Shown here piece by piece: positions 18,810 to 25,991 of a DNA stretch of 64,000 nucleotides. The notes below the pieces were generated by a model. It was given only the letters and a program-made list of their open reading frames with translations, ran no database searches and was not told where the DNA came from. This DNA is from AP-15 sp963755435 (GTDB lineage Bacteria > Pseudomonadota > Alphaproteobacteria > ATCC43930 > CGMCC-115725). Position numbers and translations under genes: made by a program. Location of the stretch: the NCBI GenBank assembly GCA_963755435.1, contig CAVWJX010000003.1:1116001-1180000 (forward strand), written 5' to 3'. Numbering within the stretch: position 1 is the first letter of the stretch; every line of letters starts with the position of its first letter.

Positions 18810-21719
18810 ATGGCGACGGGTGGGACGTGCGGGCGCCGTGCCCGGTGGCTGGCGGCGCTCGCCGGCGCCGCGCTCGTGGCCTCGGCGGCCGTGGCGGCGG
18901 GCGTGCCGCCGAGCGTCGCCGGCGCGGGCACAGCGCCCCCGTTCCCGGCGACCGGCTACTTCTCCACCGGCACACTGGACGGCCGGTCGTTCCTGGTGAC
19001 CCCCACAGGCGAGCCCTTCTACTCCTCGGGCATCGACCACGTCACACCCTCGGGCACAGTCACACAGGTGTCGGGCACGTGCCCCTACTGCGAGGCCGTC
19101 GCCACACAGTACGGGAGCACGACAGCCTGGGTCACAGCCACCGTCACACGGCTCCGCTCGTGGGGGTTCAACAGCCTGGGGCCGTTCTCCAACGTGGGCC
19201 TCCTCGGCTCCAAGCTGCCGTTCAGCGTGCAGCTCACAATGGGCCGCGGGCAGGACGACTACTTCTCGACAACATTCGTGACCCACGCGGACCAGATCGC
19301 CGCGAGCCAGGTGGCGCCGCTGGCCACAGACCCCAACCTCATCGGCTGGTACACCGACAGCGAGCTGCGCTGGGGCCCGGACGGCACAAGCTTCAACCCG
19401 CTGCTCGACACATACCTCGCCCTGCCCACAACATCGCCGGGCCACACCGTCGCCGAGGAGTACGCGGGCAACCCGGACGGCTTCCTCTCGGCGCTCGCCA
19501 CACGGTACTTCCAGGTCACGACGGACGCCGTCCGCATGTACGACCCGCACCACCTGATCCTCGGGGTGAAGGCCACATCGCAGGAGATCCAGCCGCAGCT
19601 CCTGGAGGCGGCGAGCAAGTACGTGGACGTGTTCAGCGTGGACGACTACCAGCTCCAGCCGGGCCTGGCCCAGATCATCGACAAGATCTTCCCCGAGTAC
19701 CTCCCGGTCACAGCCACCTTCGCCAGCTTCGAGCCGTACCTGCACAAGCCGATGATGGTGGCGGAGTACTCCTTCATCGCCCACACCGCAAAGACGCCGG
19801 ACACCGTCCCCGGGCTCTACGCGGTGTACCCCACACAGCAGGCGCGCGCCGCGGCGTACACGAACTACGTGGAGCCGAAGTACGTGGCCTCGCCGTACGT
19901 GGTGGGCGACGAGTGGTTCGAGCTGGTGGACGAGCCGCAGGGTGGGCGGTTCGACGGGGAGAACGACAACTTCGGCGTCGTCACAGTGACAAACCAGCCG
20001 TACGAGGACCTCGTCACCCAGATGCAGGAGATGCACGCCATCGCGCCCGACCGCGCCGCGCGGCCCGGGCCGAGCTGCGACTCGTGGGCCGTGGTGACAG
20101 GCACCACCACGTGCACCGCCACAGTGAGCTGGCCCACCTACCCGCTGAAGGTGTTCACCACAGCGCTGCCCACGGCGACCACCGGGACGGCCTACGCGAA
20201 CTACGTGGTGGCCGAGGGTGGCCGCCCGGGGTACACCTTCTCGGTCCCGGCCACACAGTCCCTGCCGCCGGGCCTCACCCTGGATCCGTCCACCGGCCTG
20301 GTCTCGGGCACGCCGGACGCCGGGGGCGACTACTCGTTCACCGTGGACGTGACGGACGCCACCACGCCGACGCCGGAGACGGCGAGCGCGACCGTCGCCA
20401 TCACCGTGCTCACGCCGCTGGCCGTGGCCGCCACCGCCCTCCCCCCGGCCACGGTCGGCTCGCCCTACTCGGCCTCCGTGGAGGCGACCGGCGGGACGGC
20501 GCCCTACACCTGGTCGGCGAGCGGGCTCCCGGCCGGCCTCGGCATGTCGCCCACAGGCACCGTCTCGGGCACGCCGACGGCCGCGGGGGACGCCACCGTG
20601 CGCGTGACCGTGACCGACTCGACGTCGCCCACCGCCGGGACCGCCTCCGCCGACCTCCCGCTCGCCGTGCTCCTGCCGTCCTCGCTCGCCGTGACGGCCA
20701 CGCCGTTGACCGCGGCGGCCGGCGCCACCGTCACGTTCGGCGCCATGGTGAGCGGGTCGGGCGGGACGCCCACCGGGACCGTGGCCTTCAGCGTGGGCCC
20801 GACAGCGGCGTGCACGGCGACGCTCTCCGGCGGGAGCGGGAGCTGCACCACGGCGGTGACGGCCACCGGAGACCTCACCGTGCGCGGGACGTACTCCGGG
20901 GACGGCACCTACGCCTCGTCCACGGCCACCACCACGCTCACGGTCGGCCCGGCCACGCCGGCGAACGGCTACTGGGAAGCCGGCTCGGACGGGGGGATCT
21001 TCGCCTTCGGCGATGCCGCCTTCTACGGGTCGATGGGCGGGAGGGCGCTCAATGCCCCGATCGTGGGCATGGCAGCCACGCCCGACGGGAAGGGCTACTG
21101 GGAGGTGGCCTCCGACGGGGGGATCTTCGCCTTCGGCGATGCCGCCTTCTACGGGTCGATGGGCGGGAGGGCGCTCGACCAGCCGATCGTGGGCATGGCA
21201 GCCACGCCCGACGGCCAGGGCTACTGGGAGGTGGCCTCCGACGGGGGGATCTTCGCCTTCGGCGATGCCGCCTTCTACGGGTCGATGGGCGGGAGGGCGC
21301 TCCAGGCGCCGGTGGCCGGGATCGCCGCCGCCCCCACAGGCGGGGGCTACTGGGAGGTGGCCTCCGACGGGGGGATCTTCGCCTTCGGCGATGCCGCCTT
21401 CTACGGGTCGATGGGCGGGAGGGCGCTCCAGGCGCCGGTGGCCGGGATCGCCGCCGCCCCCACAGGCGGGGGCTACTGGGAGGTGGCCTCCGACGGGGGG
21501 ATCTTCGCCTTCGGCGATGCCGCCTTCTACGGGTCGATGGGCGGGAGGGCGCTCCACGCGCCGGTGGCCGGGATCGCCGCCGCCCCCACAGGCGGGGGCT
21601 ACTGGGAGGTGGCCTCCGACGGGGGGATCTTCGCCTTCGGCGACGCCGCCTTCTACGGGTCGATGGGCGGGAGGGCGCTCCAGGCGCCGGTGGTCACCAT
21701 GGCCGCCTCACCCGCCTGA
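18810..21719 (+). CDS. Large secreted hydrolase-like protein with Ig-like domains and six C-terminal repeats
   Basis: A 969-residue intact gene. A signal peptide (1-40, ending near SVAGAGT) precedes a catalytic-looking domain (about 45-430) with GYFSTGTLDGRSFLVTP, LRSWGFNSLGP, an invariant-looking Glu185 in WYTDSELRWG and Glu319 in MMVAEYSFI. These resemble the acid/base and nucleophile of clan-A glycoside hydrolases, with agarase-like openings. Two putative Ig (He_PIG-like) domains follow (LPPGLTLDPSTGLVSGTP; LPAGLGMSPTGTVSGTP), then a Big_5-like domain (about 630-715). Last come six 42-residue repeats beginning GYWEVASDGGIFAFGDAAF. The ATG at 18810 is set by AGGGGG seven bases upstream. Enzyme activity is inferred; the polysaccharide target is unknown. 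Confidence 0.75.
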   Translation: MATGGTCGRRARWLAALAGAALVASAAVAAGVPPSVAGAGTAPPFPATGYFSTGTLDGRSFLVTPTGEPFYSSGIDHVTPSGTVTQVSGTCPYCEAVATQYGSTTAWVTATVTRLRSWGFNSLGPFSNVGLLGSKLPFSVQLTMGRGQDDYFSTTFVTHADQIAASQVAPLATDPNLIGWYTDSELRWGPDGTSFNPLLDTYLALPTTSPGHTVAEEYAGNPDGFLSALATRYFQVTTDAVRMYDPHHLILGVKATSQEIQPQLLEAASKYVDVFSVDDYQLQPGLAQIIDKIFPEYLPVTATFASFEPYLHKPMMVAEYSFIAHTAKTPDTVPGLYAVYPTQQARAAAYTNYVEPKYVASPYVVGDEWFELVDEPQGGRFDGENDNFGVVTVTNQPYEDLVTQMQEMHAIAPDRAARPGPSCDSWAVVTGTTTCTATVSWPTYPLKVFTTALPTATTGTAYANYVVAEGGRPGYTFSVPATQSLPPGLTLDPSTGLVSGTPDAGGDYSFTVDVTDATTPTPETASATVAITVLTPLAVAATALPPATVGSPYSASVEATGGTAPYTWSASGLPAGLGMSPTGTVSGTPTAAGDATVRVTVTDSTSPTAGTASADLPLAVLLPSSLAVTATPLTAAAGATVTFGAMVSGSGGTPTGTVAFSVGPTAACTATLSGGSGSCTTAVTATGDLTVRGTYSGDGTYASSTATTTLTVGPATPANGYWEAGSDGGIFAFGDAAFYGSMGGRALNAPIVGMAATPDGKGYWEVASDGGIFAFGDAAFYGSMGGRALDQPIVGMAATPDGQGYWEVASDGGIFAFGDAAFYGSMGGRALQAPVAGIAAAPTGGGYWEVASDGGIFAFGDAAFYGSMGGRALQAPVAGIAAAPTGGGYWEVASDGGIFAFGDAAFYGSMGGRALHAPVAGIAAAPTGGGYWEVASDGGIFAFGDAAFYGSMGGRALQAPVVTMAASPA
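20967..21716 (+). repeat. Six near-identical 126-bp in-frame repeats
   Basis: Each unit encodes GYWEVASDGGIFAFGDAAF followed by YGSMGGRAL and a variable 14-residue stretch. The first about 85 bases of every unit are almost identical at nucleotide level, while the variable part alternates between two versions. This pattern implies recent duplication or gene conversion. Such units are thought to form beta-propeller-like blades in actinobacterial surface proteins. Confidence 0.9.
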
Positions 21720-21812
21720 GGCACCGAGGCACCGGCGCCCGCCGCGGCCGGCCGGCGGCCCGTGCATGCCGCCGGTGGCGCCCGCCGCGGCCTACCGGCG
21801 GCCTTCAGGCGG

Positions 21813-22157
21813 TCACTCCCACTGGAAGAGCCGCCCGCCCTTCAGTCGCTCGCCCACCCCGGGCCGCTGGTCACCGAGGGCGCCCTTCCAGTGGGTGGCG
21901 AGCCAGGCAACGAGATCGTCGGTGGTGGCGAGGTCCACCTCCAGGTCGGCCTCCACCACGTAGACGCGGATCGAGCCGCCGTCCACGCTGACCATGAGGT
22001 CGCGCTCGGCCCCAGCGGCGTAGCACCACGCCGGGGGCTCCCCCGGCGTGGCCATGGCCTGGAAGGTCCACCCGGGCCGGCGCTCGAGCAGGCGGTCCAC
22101 CTCCTGCCAGAGGTCGTCGTGGGGGCGCGGGCCGGACATGGTGCCGAGCCGCACCAT
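21813..22157 (-). CDS. Hypothetical protein, 114 residues
   Basis: Starts at ATG 22157 (or 22139). HDDLWQEVDRLLERRPGWTF, RDLMVSVDGGSIRVYVVEAD and DDLVAWLATHWKGALG suggest a compact alpha/beta domain. Codon usage supports coding on this strand, with G/C in nearly all third positions. No family recognised. Convergent with the repeat-protein gene. Confidence 0.55.
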   Translation of the reverse strand: MVRLGTMSGPRPHDDLWQEVDRLLERRPGWTFQAMATPGEPPAWCYAAGAERDLMVSVDGGSIRVYVVEADLEVDLATTDDLVAWLATHWKGALGDQRPGVGERLKGGRLFQWE

Positions 22158-22323
22158 AGTGCCCGCACCGGTCCTCAACGGCGTGCCGGCGTCGCGTGCA
22201 GCTCGTGGGCCGCCGGGAGCCGGTCCGTCCCGTAGGCGGCGCCGGGCCCCAACCGGGGATCGTGGGAGCCGGCACCGGAGCGCCCCGCTACCGGCGGAAG
22301 GCCGTCGGGTAGCATCCGCGTGG

Positions 22324-22966
22324 ATGAGCAAGCTGAGGGTCAGCATCACGATGTCGTTGGACGGCTATGTCGCCGGACCGGCCCAGGACGAGGAGCATCC
22401 GCTCGGGTCCGGCGGGATGGCGCTGCACCAGTGGTTCTTCCCGCTCAAGGCGTTCCGGGAGATGCACGGGCAGGAGGGTGGAACGGTGAACGCCAGCTCC
22501 GCGGTGGCCGAGGAGCGTGTGGCGGACATCGGCGCCACGATCATGGGCCGCAACATGTTCGGGCCGGTCCGGGGTCCGTGGCCGGACCCCTCGTGGCGCG
22601 GCTGGTGGGGCGAGAACCCGCCGTTCCATCACCCGGTGTTCGTGCTCACCCACTACCCGCGCGAGCCGCTGGAGATGGAGGGCGGCACCACCTTCCACTT
22701 CGTCAGCGACGGGATCGAACCGGCGCTCCGGCAGGCCAGGGACGCCGCGGACGGACGCGACGTCTCGCTGCCGGGCGGCGCGGCCGCGGTCAACCAGTAC
22801 CTGGCCGCAGGGCTCGTCACAGAGATCGACGTCTCGATAGCGCCGGTGGTCCTCGGCGCCGGCGAGCGCCTCTTCCAGGGGCTCGGCCCGGGCGCGGCTC
22901 GAGCTCAAGCAGCTTCGCGCCGTCAGTGCGCCCGGCGTCACGCACATCAAGTACGAGGTCGGCTGA
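22324..22966 (+). CDS. RibD C-terminal/dihydrofolate reductase-like protein (one frameshift near 3' end)
   Basis: A stand-alone RibD_C domain protein of about 213 residues. MSKLRVSITMSLDGYVAGP is the usual opening of this family; DIGATIMGRNMFG, FVLTHYPREPLEMEGGTTFHFV and SLPGGAAAVNQYLAAGLVTE are further landmarks. The NADPH-binding GGA loop is GGAAAVNQYL, and IDVSIAPVVLGAGERLFQGL follows. An extra base near 22895 hides the natural end RLELKQLRAVSAPGVTHIKYEV. These proteins reduce pteridine-like or related substrates, but the actual substrate is usually unknown. Confidence 0.85.
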
Positions 22967-23021
22967 TGTGGAACGGCTTGTCAACCCCCGCGGGGTGAGG
23001 TTCGTCAGGGCGCGCTGAACC

Positions 23022-23120
23022 GCCCGTCAAGGGTCTGCCCGAAGGGCCAGTGCAGTTCGCCGACTCCGCGGTACGGCTTGCACGGTTGACGCGCCGCGAA
23101 CTGCGCTGCCCTTGACGGGC
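23022..23120. repeat. Long nested inverted repeat in a non-coding gap
   Basis: GCCCGTCAAGGG (23022-23033) pairs with CCCTTGACGGGC (23109-23120), and inside it GCAGTTCGC (23052-23060) pairs with GCGAACTGC (23096-23104). The left spacer holds a small GCCC-GAA-GGGC hairpin, and the centre is a 35-base loop. The 350-base gap (22967-23318) has no convincing gene. The element could be a structured RNA, a transcription terminator or a recombination site at the border of the mobile region. Confidence 0.6.
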
Positions 23121-23318
23121 TGTACGGCCCGGCGCAGGCTGACCAACGGACCCACCGGGGGCCGACGACCGGCGGAGTACCAACCGGCCTGCGCCACCCG
23201 CCTGCACCGGCAGCGCTTCGGACACAGCACCGCTCGCGACTCGACGGGCGGGAGCCTTCAGCCAGCGGCAGTGCCGCTGGCGTCAAGCGCGGCGAACGGC
23301 AGAACGGCGATTTGTCGC

Positions 23319-23453
23319 CTACCGCCGGCGCCGGCCGTACTGCCCGTGGGACCGCCAGATCTCCCTGAGCTTGCCCGCCCACCAGCCGAACCGGAAGAGG
23401 GCGAGGCCCACCACGGCCACCGTCATGAGGCCGATGGCGACCCTCTCTCGCAT
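23319..23453 (-). CDS. Possible small membrane peptide, 44 residues
   Basis: MRERVAIGLMTVAVVGLALFR forms one clear membrane helix, followed by a basic tail ending GQYGRRRR. No good ribosome binding site is seen and no family is recognised. It lies opposite the mobile-element genes that start at 23614. Confidence 0.3.
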   Translation of the reverse strand: MRERVAIGLMTVAVVGLALFRFGWWAGKLREIWRSHGQYGRRRR

Positions 23454-23613
23454 CACGCCGAGGGCACCTGGCTGGACTCGGGTCCGACCTGTCCCCTCTT
23501 GTCCGCTCGTGACCGGCGGTGACCGTTTCGCCTGAGCGGCGACCGATCGGGGCCCGCTCGATGGCTCTTGTCGTAGAGGACGGAGACGCCGACCTCTGGA
23601 AAGGACCATCACC

Positions 23614-23933
23614 ATGCGACTCCCCGTTGACACCACTGCCGTCAGCTTCGTGGCCGCCGGCCCGCCCGAGCAGGCGGTTGACTTCGACACCAAGGCCCCC
23701 AAGACCGACGACGCCGGCAAGCCCGTCTTCAACGTCCACCTCTTCTGCGTGGGGGCCGCCGGCCGCGACGTCATCACCGTCAAGGTCGCCGGCGAGCCCA
23801 AGGGGATCGGGAGCTCACCCCGGTCCGGGTCCGCGAGCTGGCGGCCACCACGTGGGCCATGGGCGACCGGGCGGGCGTCTCCTTCCGGGCCGGCGCCGTC
23901 GAAGCCCAGCCGTCCGGCCGCTCGGCCTCGTGA
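23614..23933 (+). CDS. SCO3933-like regulatory protein of integrative elements (one frameshift)
   Basis: MRLPVDTTAVSFVAAGPPEQ, then VDFDTKAPKTDDAGKPVFNV and VITVKVAGEPKGIG, match the small SCO3933-type protein found beside traB genes in pSAM2-like actinobacterial integrative and conjugative elements. A G is missing near 23808. Restoring it gives LTPVRVRELAATTWAMGDRA and the stop at 23931. Corrected length is about 106 residues. An AAAGGA ribosome binding site precedes ATG 23614. The stop overlaps the next start as TGATG, so these genes are translationally coupled. Confidence 0.75.
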
Positions 23934-24076
23934 TGGCCAGGCTGTTCTGCGGCCTGGTGCTGGCGTCGCTTGCCTTCGGGCTCGTGGCCTTCGCCCTCGA
24001 CCACGCCGGGCTCCTGGTGGTGCTCGCCGCCGGGGCCGGCTGCTACGCCCTCGCCCGGCGCAGGACCGGTGCGTGA
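23933..24076 (+). CDS. Small membrane protein of the integrative element
   Basis: A 47-residue product with two short hydrophobic stretches (LFCGLVLASLAFGLVAFAL and LLVVLAAGAGCYAL) and an ARRRTGA tail. It overlaps the gene before by one base and the TraB-like gene after by eight. Position and overlaps fit the small helper proteins encoded between SCO3933-like and FtsK-type genes in such elements. Function unknown. Confidence 0.6.
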   Translation: MARLFCGLVLASLAFGLVAFALDHAGLLVVLAAGAGCYALARRRTGA

Positions 24077-24809
24077 GCGCCGGGCCCACCTCGGCCTCCT
24101 CCCCCGGGCGGTCCACGCCGCCTGGGGGTGGAGGCTGGAGGGGGCCCTGCTGGCGGGCGCCGTCGTCGCCCTGCGCTGCTGGGCGGCCGCCGGTCCCGGT
24201 GGTGACATGCTGCTCACCGGCGTGGTGGGGGTCGCCCTGTGGCGGCTCCCCTCCCTCCGCCGCCGGCTTTCGGAACACCTCGCCCACGCCGCGGCCCGCC
24301 GGCGGCTCGACCGGGCGCTGCTCCTTGCGGGGGTGCTCGGTCCCTTCGGCGGCTTCGCCGCCGTGGGCACGGTGGCGGCCACCCCGGCGGGCACCAAGCT
24401 CGCCGTCCGGGTGCCGGCCAGGCGCCACGTGGGCTGCCTGGAAGAGGCCGCCCCGGCCATCGCCGCCGCCCTCCGGGTCCGCGAGGTCCGGGTGGCCGCC
24501 CACCCCGGCCACGCCTCGGTGGCCACCCTGGAGGTCGTCCGCCGGGACCCCTTCGCCGGCCCGCCGCTCGCCTGGCCGTGGGCCGGGGCCGAGGCGACGT
24601 CGCTCTGGCAGCGGGTCCCCCTCGGGATCGAGGAGTCGGGCCGGTCGGTCGGCGTGGGCCTCCCCGAGCACAACCTGCTCTTGGGCGGCGAGCCCGGTGC
24701 CGGCAAGTCGGCCGTGCTCTCGCTCCTGGTGGCGTCTGCCGCCCTCGACACCTCGGTCTCCCTCACCCTCCTGGACGCAACGATGTCATGCGTGCTCCCC
24801 GTGAGATGA
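24069..24809 (+). pseudogene. TraB/FtsK-type conjugative DNA translocase, truncated after Walker A
   Basis: Starts at GTG 24069. Two hydrophobic segments (about residues 26-50 and 85-105) are followed by a cytoplasmic part leading to the P-loop GGEPGAGKSAVLSLLVASA, typical of the single-protein DNA pump that moves double-stranded DNA between mycelia or cells. The sequence is cut at about 24775, right after SVSLTLLDA. From there it is replaced by a repeat shared with 30.98 kb. Walker B, the arginine finger and the DNA-binding end are missing, so the protein cannot work. Confidence 0.8.
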
Positions 24810-25105
24810 CCACGAGCGCAGCACGCATATGAGCGCCCGCGACCGGAGCCGGGGTCACCCTCGCCGCTACCACGACGGGCGGACCGGGTGGGGCGACGTC
24901 GGCTGGCACGAGAACCGGCACGTGCAAGAGCTCCAGGCCCTCATCGAGCGACCGGAGCAAGCCGAGGGCATCCCGCTGGGCGATCGTTCGGGAAGCTGGC
25001 TCGTCTACCTCAAGCCGAGCGCCCGGCTCCGCGAGGTCCGTAACAACATCGGCGAGCTCGTGCGAGACGCCACCGCCGAAGGCCTCATCGAGATCGCGTC
25101 TCGAC
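24775..25105 (+). repeat. Diverged duplicate of 30976-31403, with an internal deletion
   Basis: Both copies start ACGCAACGATGTCATGC and share the end of the CHACSP reading frame, the start of the following gene, and its GWGDVGWHENRHVQE region. They fade out after the segment encoding REVRNNI. This left copy lacks about 100 bases present on the right (codons for LQEEAAVRLIRRW to PDFEI). It begins exactly where the TraB-like gene is cut, so recombination between related elements is likely. Confidence 0.85.
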
Positions 25106-25302
25106 CATTGGTTGCCAGATCGATCCTTGACCACCGGAGTCGTCCACGTCGTGTCCCTCAAAGTCGGTCCGGCACAGCATCGGCTACCCCCTCAGCGTGG
25201 ATCGGTCCGGTAGGCGACGGCTCGATGGCGAACTGCCAGGACGCGGACGACCCGGCTTCGCTCGTCGATCTGGTAGATGATCCGGTAGGTCCCGACGTGT
25301 AG
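24829..25302 (+). pseudogene. Truncated paralogue of the 31030-31844 gene
   Basis: Starts MSARDRSRG like the right-hand gene, loses about 34 codons including the acidic PDFEI motif, then matches again from RYHDGRTGWGDVGWHENRH to ARLREVRNNI. After about residue 90 the sequence is unrelated and runs antisense over the toxin gene to 25302. It is unlikely to make a working protein. Confidence 0.65.
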
Positions 25303-25455
25303 CGACCGCAGGCCGCGAAGCCGGCCTCGTAGCGCGTGACCTGCCTCGGGGTCTCGCTCCAACAACCCGAGCGCTTCATCCACAGCTTCTGCGAGTGGCC
25401 AGTCGAGGTCAAGGACCTCCCGTCGGGCTCGGCGGACGAGCTCGACCCGGCCCAC
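25192..25455 (-). CDS. RelE/ParE-family toxin
   Basis: An 87-residue ribonuclease- or gyrase-type toxin of the ParE/RelE superfamily. VELVRRARREVLDLDWPL, LRGRLRGLRSLHVGTYRIIY and RVVRVLAVRHRAVAY carry the family pattern (G-x-Y-R-I-x-Y, V-x-x-x-x-R-x-x-x-Y). The GTG start at 25455 follows the antitoxin stop with no gap, a usual arrangement that couples the pair. The YRIIYQIDE wording fits the RelE side slightly better than ParE. The gene is intact. Confidence 0.85.
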   Translation of the reverse strand: MGRVELVRRARREVLDLDWPLAEAVDEALGLLERDPEAGHALRGRLRGLRSLHVGTYRIIYQIDERSRVVRVLAVRHRAVAYRTDPR

Positions 25456-25738
25456 CTACCGCTTACCGCGACGCTCGAGGTCTCGACGGAGATCGGCAAG
25501 CGTCACGGTTTCCCCTCGTTCGGCTTCGTGAAGGCCCGCTTCGACGGCGTCCAGCGTCTCCGGGTCAGAAAGGATCTCCCGCGGTCTCTTCCAGTGCCTC
25601 GTACTCGTCTACTGGGACCAGCACAGCCGCCGGTCGACCTCGCCGGGTAACGATGACGTGCTCTCGCAGGTCTGCCACTTGGTCGATCACCTGGCTCAGC
25701 TCGCTGCGAAGCTCTCGGACAGGAACCGTCTTGCTCAT
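25456..25738 (-). CDS. Phd/YefM-family antitoxin (one frameshift)
   Basis: MSKTVPVRELRSELSQVIDQV followed by EHVIVTRRGRPAAVLVPVDEY is the DNA-binding Phd/YefM fold that represses its own operon. An extra G near 25595 causes an early stop. Without it the toxin-neutralising tail reads ETAEILSDPETLDAVEAGL to LRRDLERRGKR at 25456. Corrected length is 94 residues, normal for the family. If the shift is real rather than an assembly error, the antitoxin would lack its neutralising tail, which should be lethal or require an inactive toxin. Confidence 0.82.
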
Positions 25739-25746
25739 GACAACGA

Positions 25747-25766
25747 GTGTACCCTATTGCGTACAC
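25747..25766. promoter_or_regulatory. Operator palindrome of the toxin-antitoxin pair
   Basis: GTGTAC (25747-25752) and GTACAC (25761-25766) are separated by eight bases, just upstream of the antitoxin ATG. TGTAC half-sites are typical Phd/YefM operators, so autorepression is expected. Confidence 0.6.
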
Positions 25767-25775
25767 ATTAGGCCA

Positions 25776-25819
25776 GTGGAGACGATGGGGCTCGAACCCA
25801 CGACCCCCTGCTTGCAAAG
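25776..25819 (-). other. Displaced 3' half of tRNA-Ala: attachment site (left end)
   Basis: 44 bases match the 3' half of the complete tRNA-Ala at 32012-32085 with a single mismatch (25790 versus 32025). The match runs from one base beyond the discriminator to the anticodon TTGCAAAG and stops abruptly there. This is the classic footprint of a tyrosine-recombinase element integrated in a tRNA gene: the complete gene remains at one end and the displaced original 3' part at the other. Both copies have the same orientation. Confidence 0.88.
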
Positions 25820-25924
25820 TCTCGCCGGGCCTCGTCGCCGATCAGCGAGTTCCGGCGTTCTCCCAGGTTATCCGGCATTTCTACTGTCCGCTGTTGTCCG
25901 CTGGGAACCGCCGTTCTCCGCCCG

Positions 25925-25957
25925 TTTGTGGTCTGTCTGTGGTCTGTTTATGGTCTG
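25925..25957 (+). repeat. Three 11-bp tandem repeats near left attachment site
   Basis: TTTGTGGTCTG, TCTGTGGTCTG and TTTATGGTCTG follow each other without gaps. The same array occurs near the other end of the element. They look like arm-type integrase binding sites. Just outside, TGTCCGCTG is repeated at 25885-25893 and 25895-25903. Confidence 0.65.
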
Positions 25958-25991
25958 GGGCCACCCCGGCCGGCCGCTGCGACGGCATCGG

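Noticed and set aside
18756..21557. A 933-codon open frame on the minus strand
   Set aside because: It is the antisense shadow of the secreted repeat protein; in GC-rich DNA stops are rare and its composition (His/Arg/Gly) is not protein-like.
20967..21716. Regular repeats considered as a CRISPR array
   Set aside because: The unit is 126 bp, coding and in frame, without spacer diversity; no cas genes are present. I saw no CRISPR array in the window.
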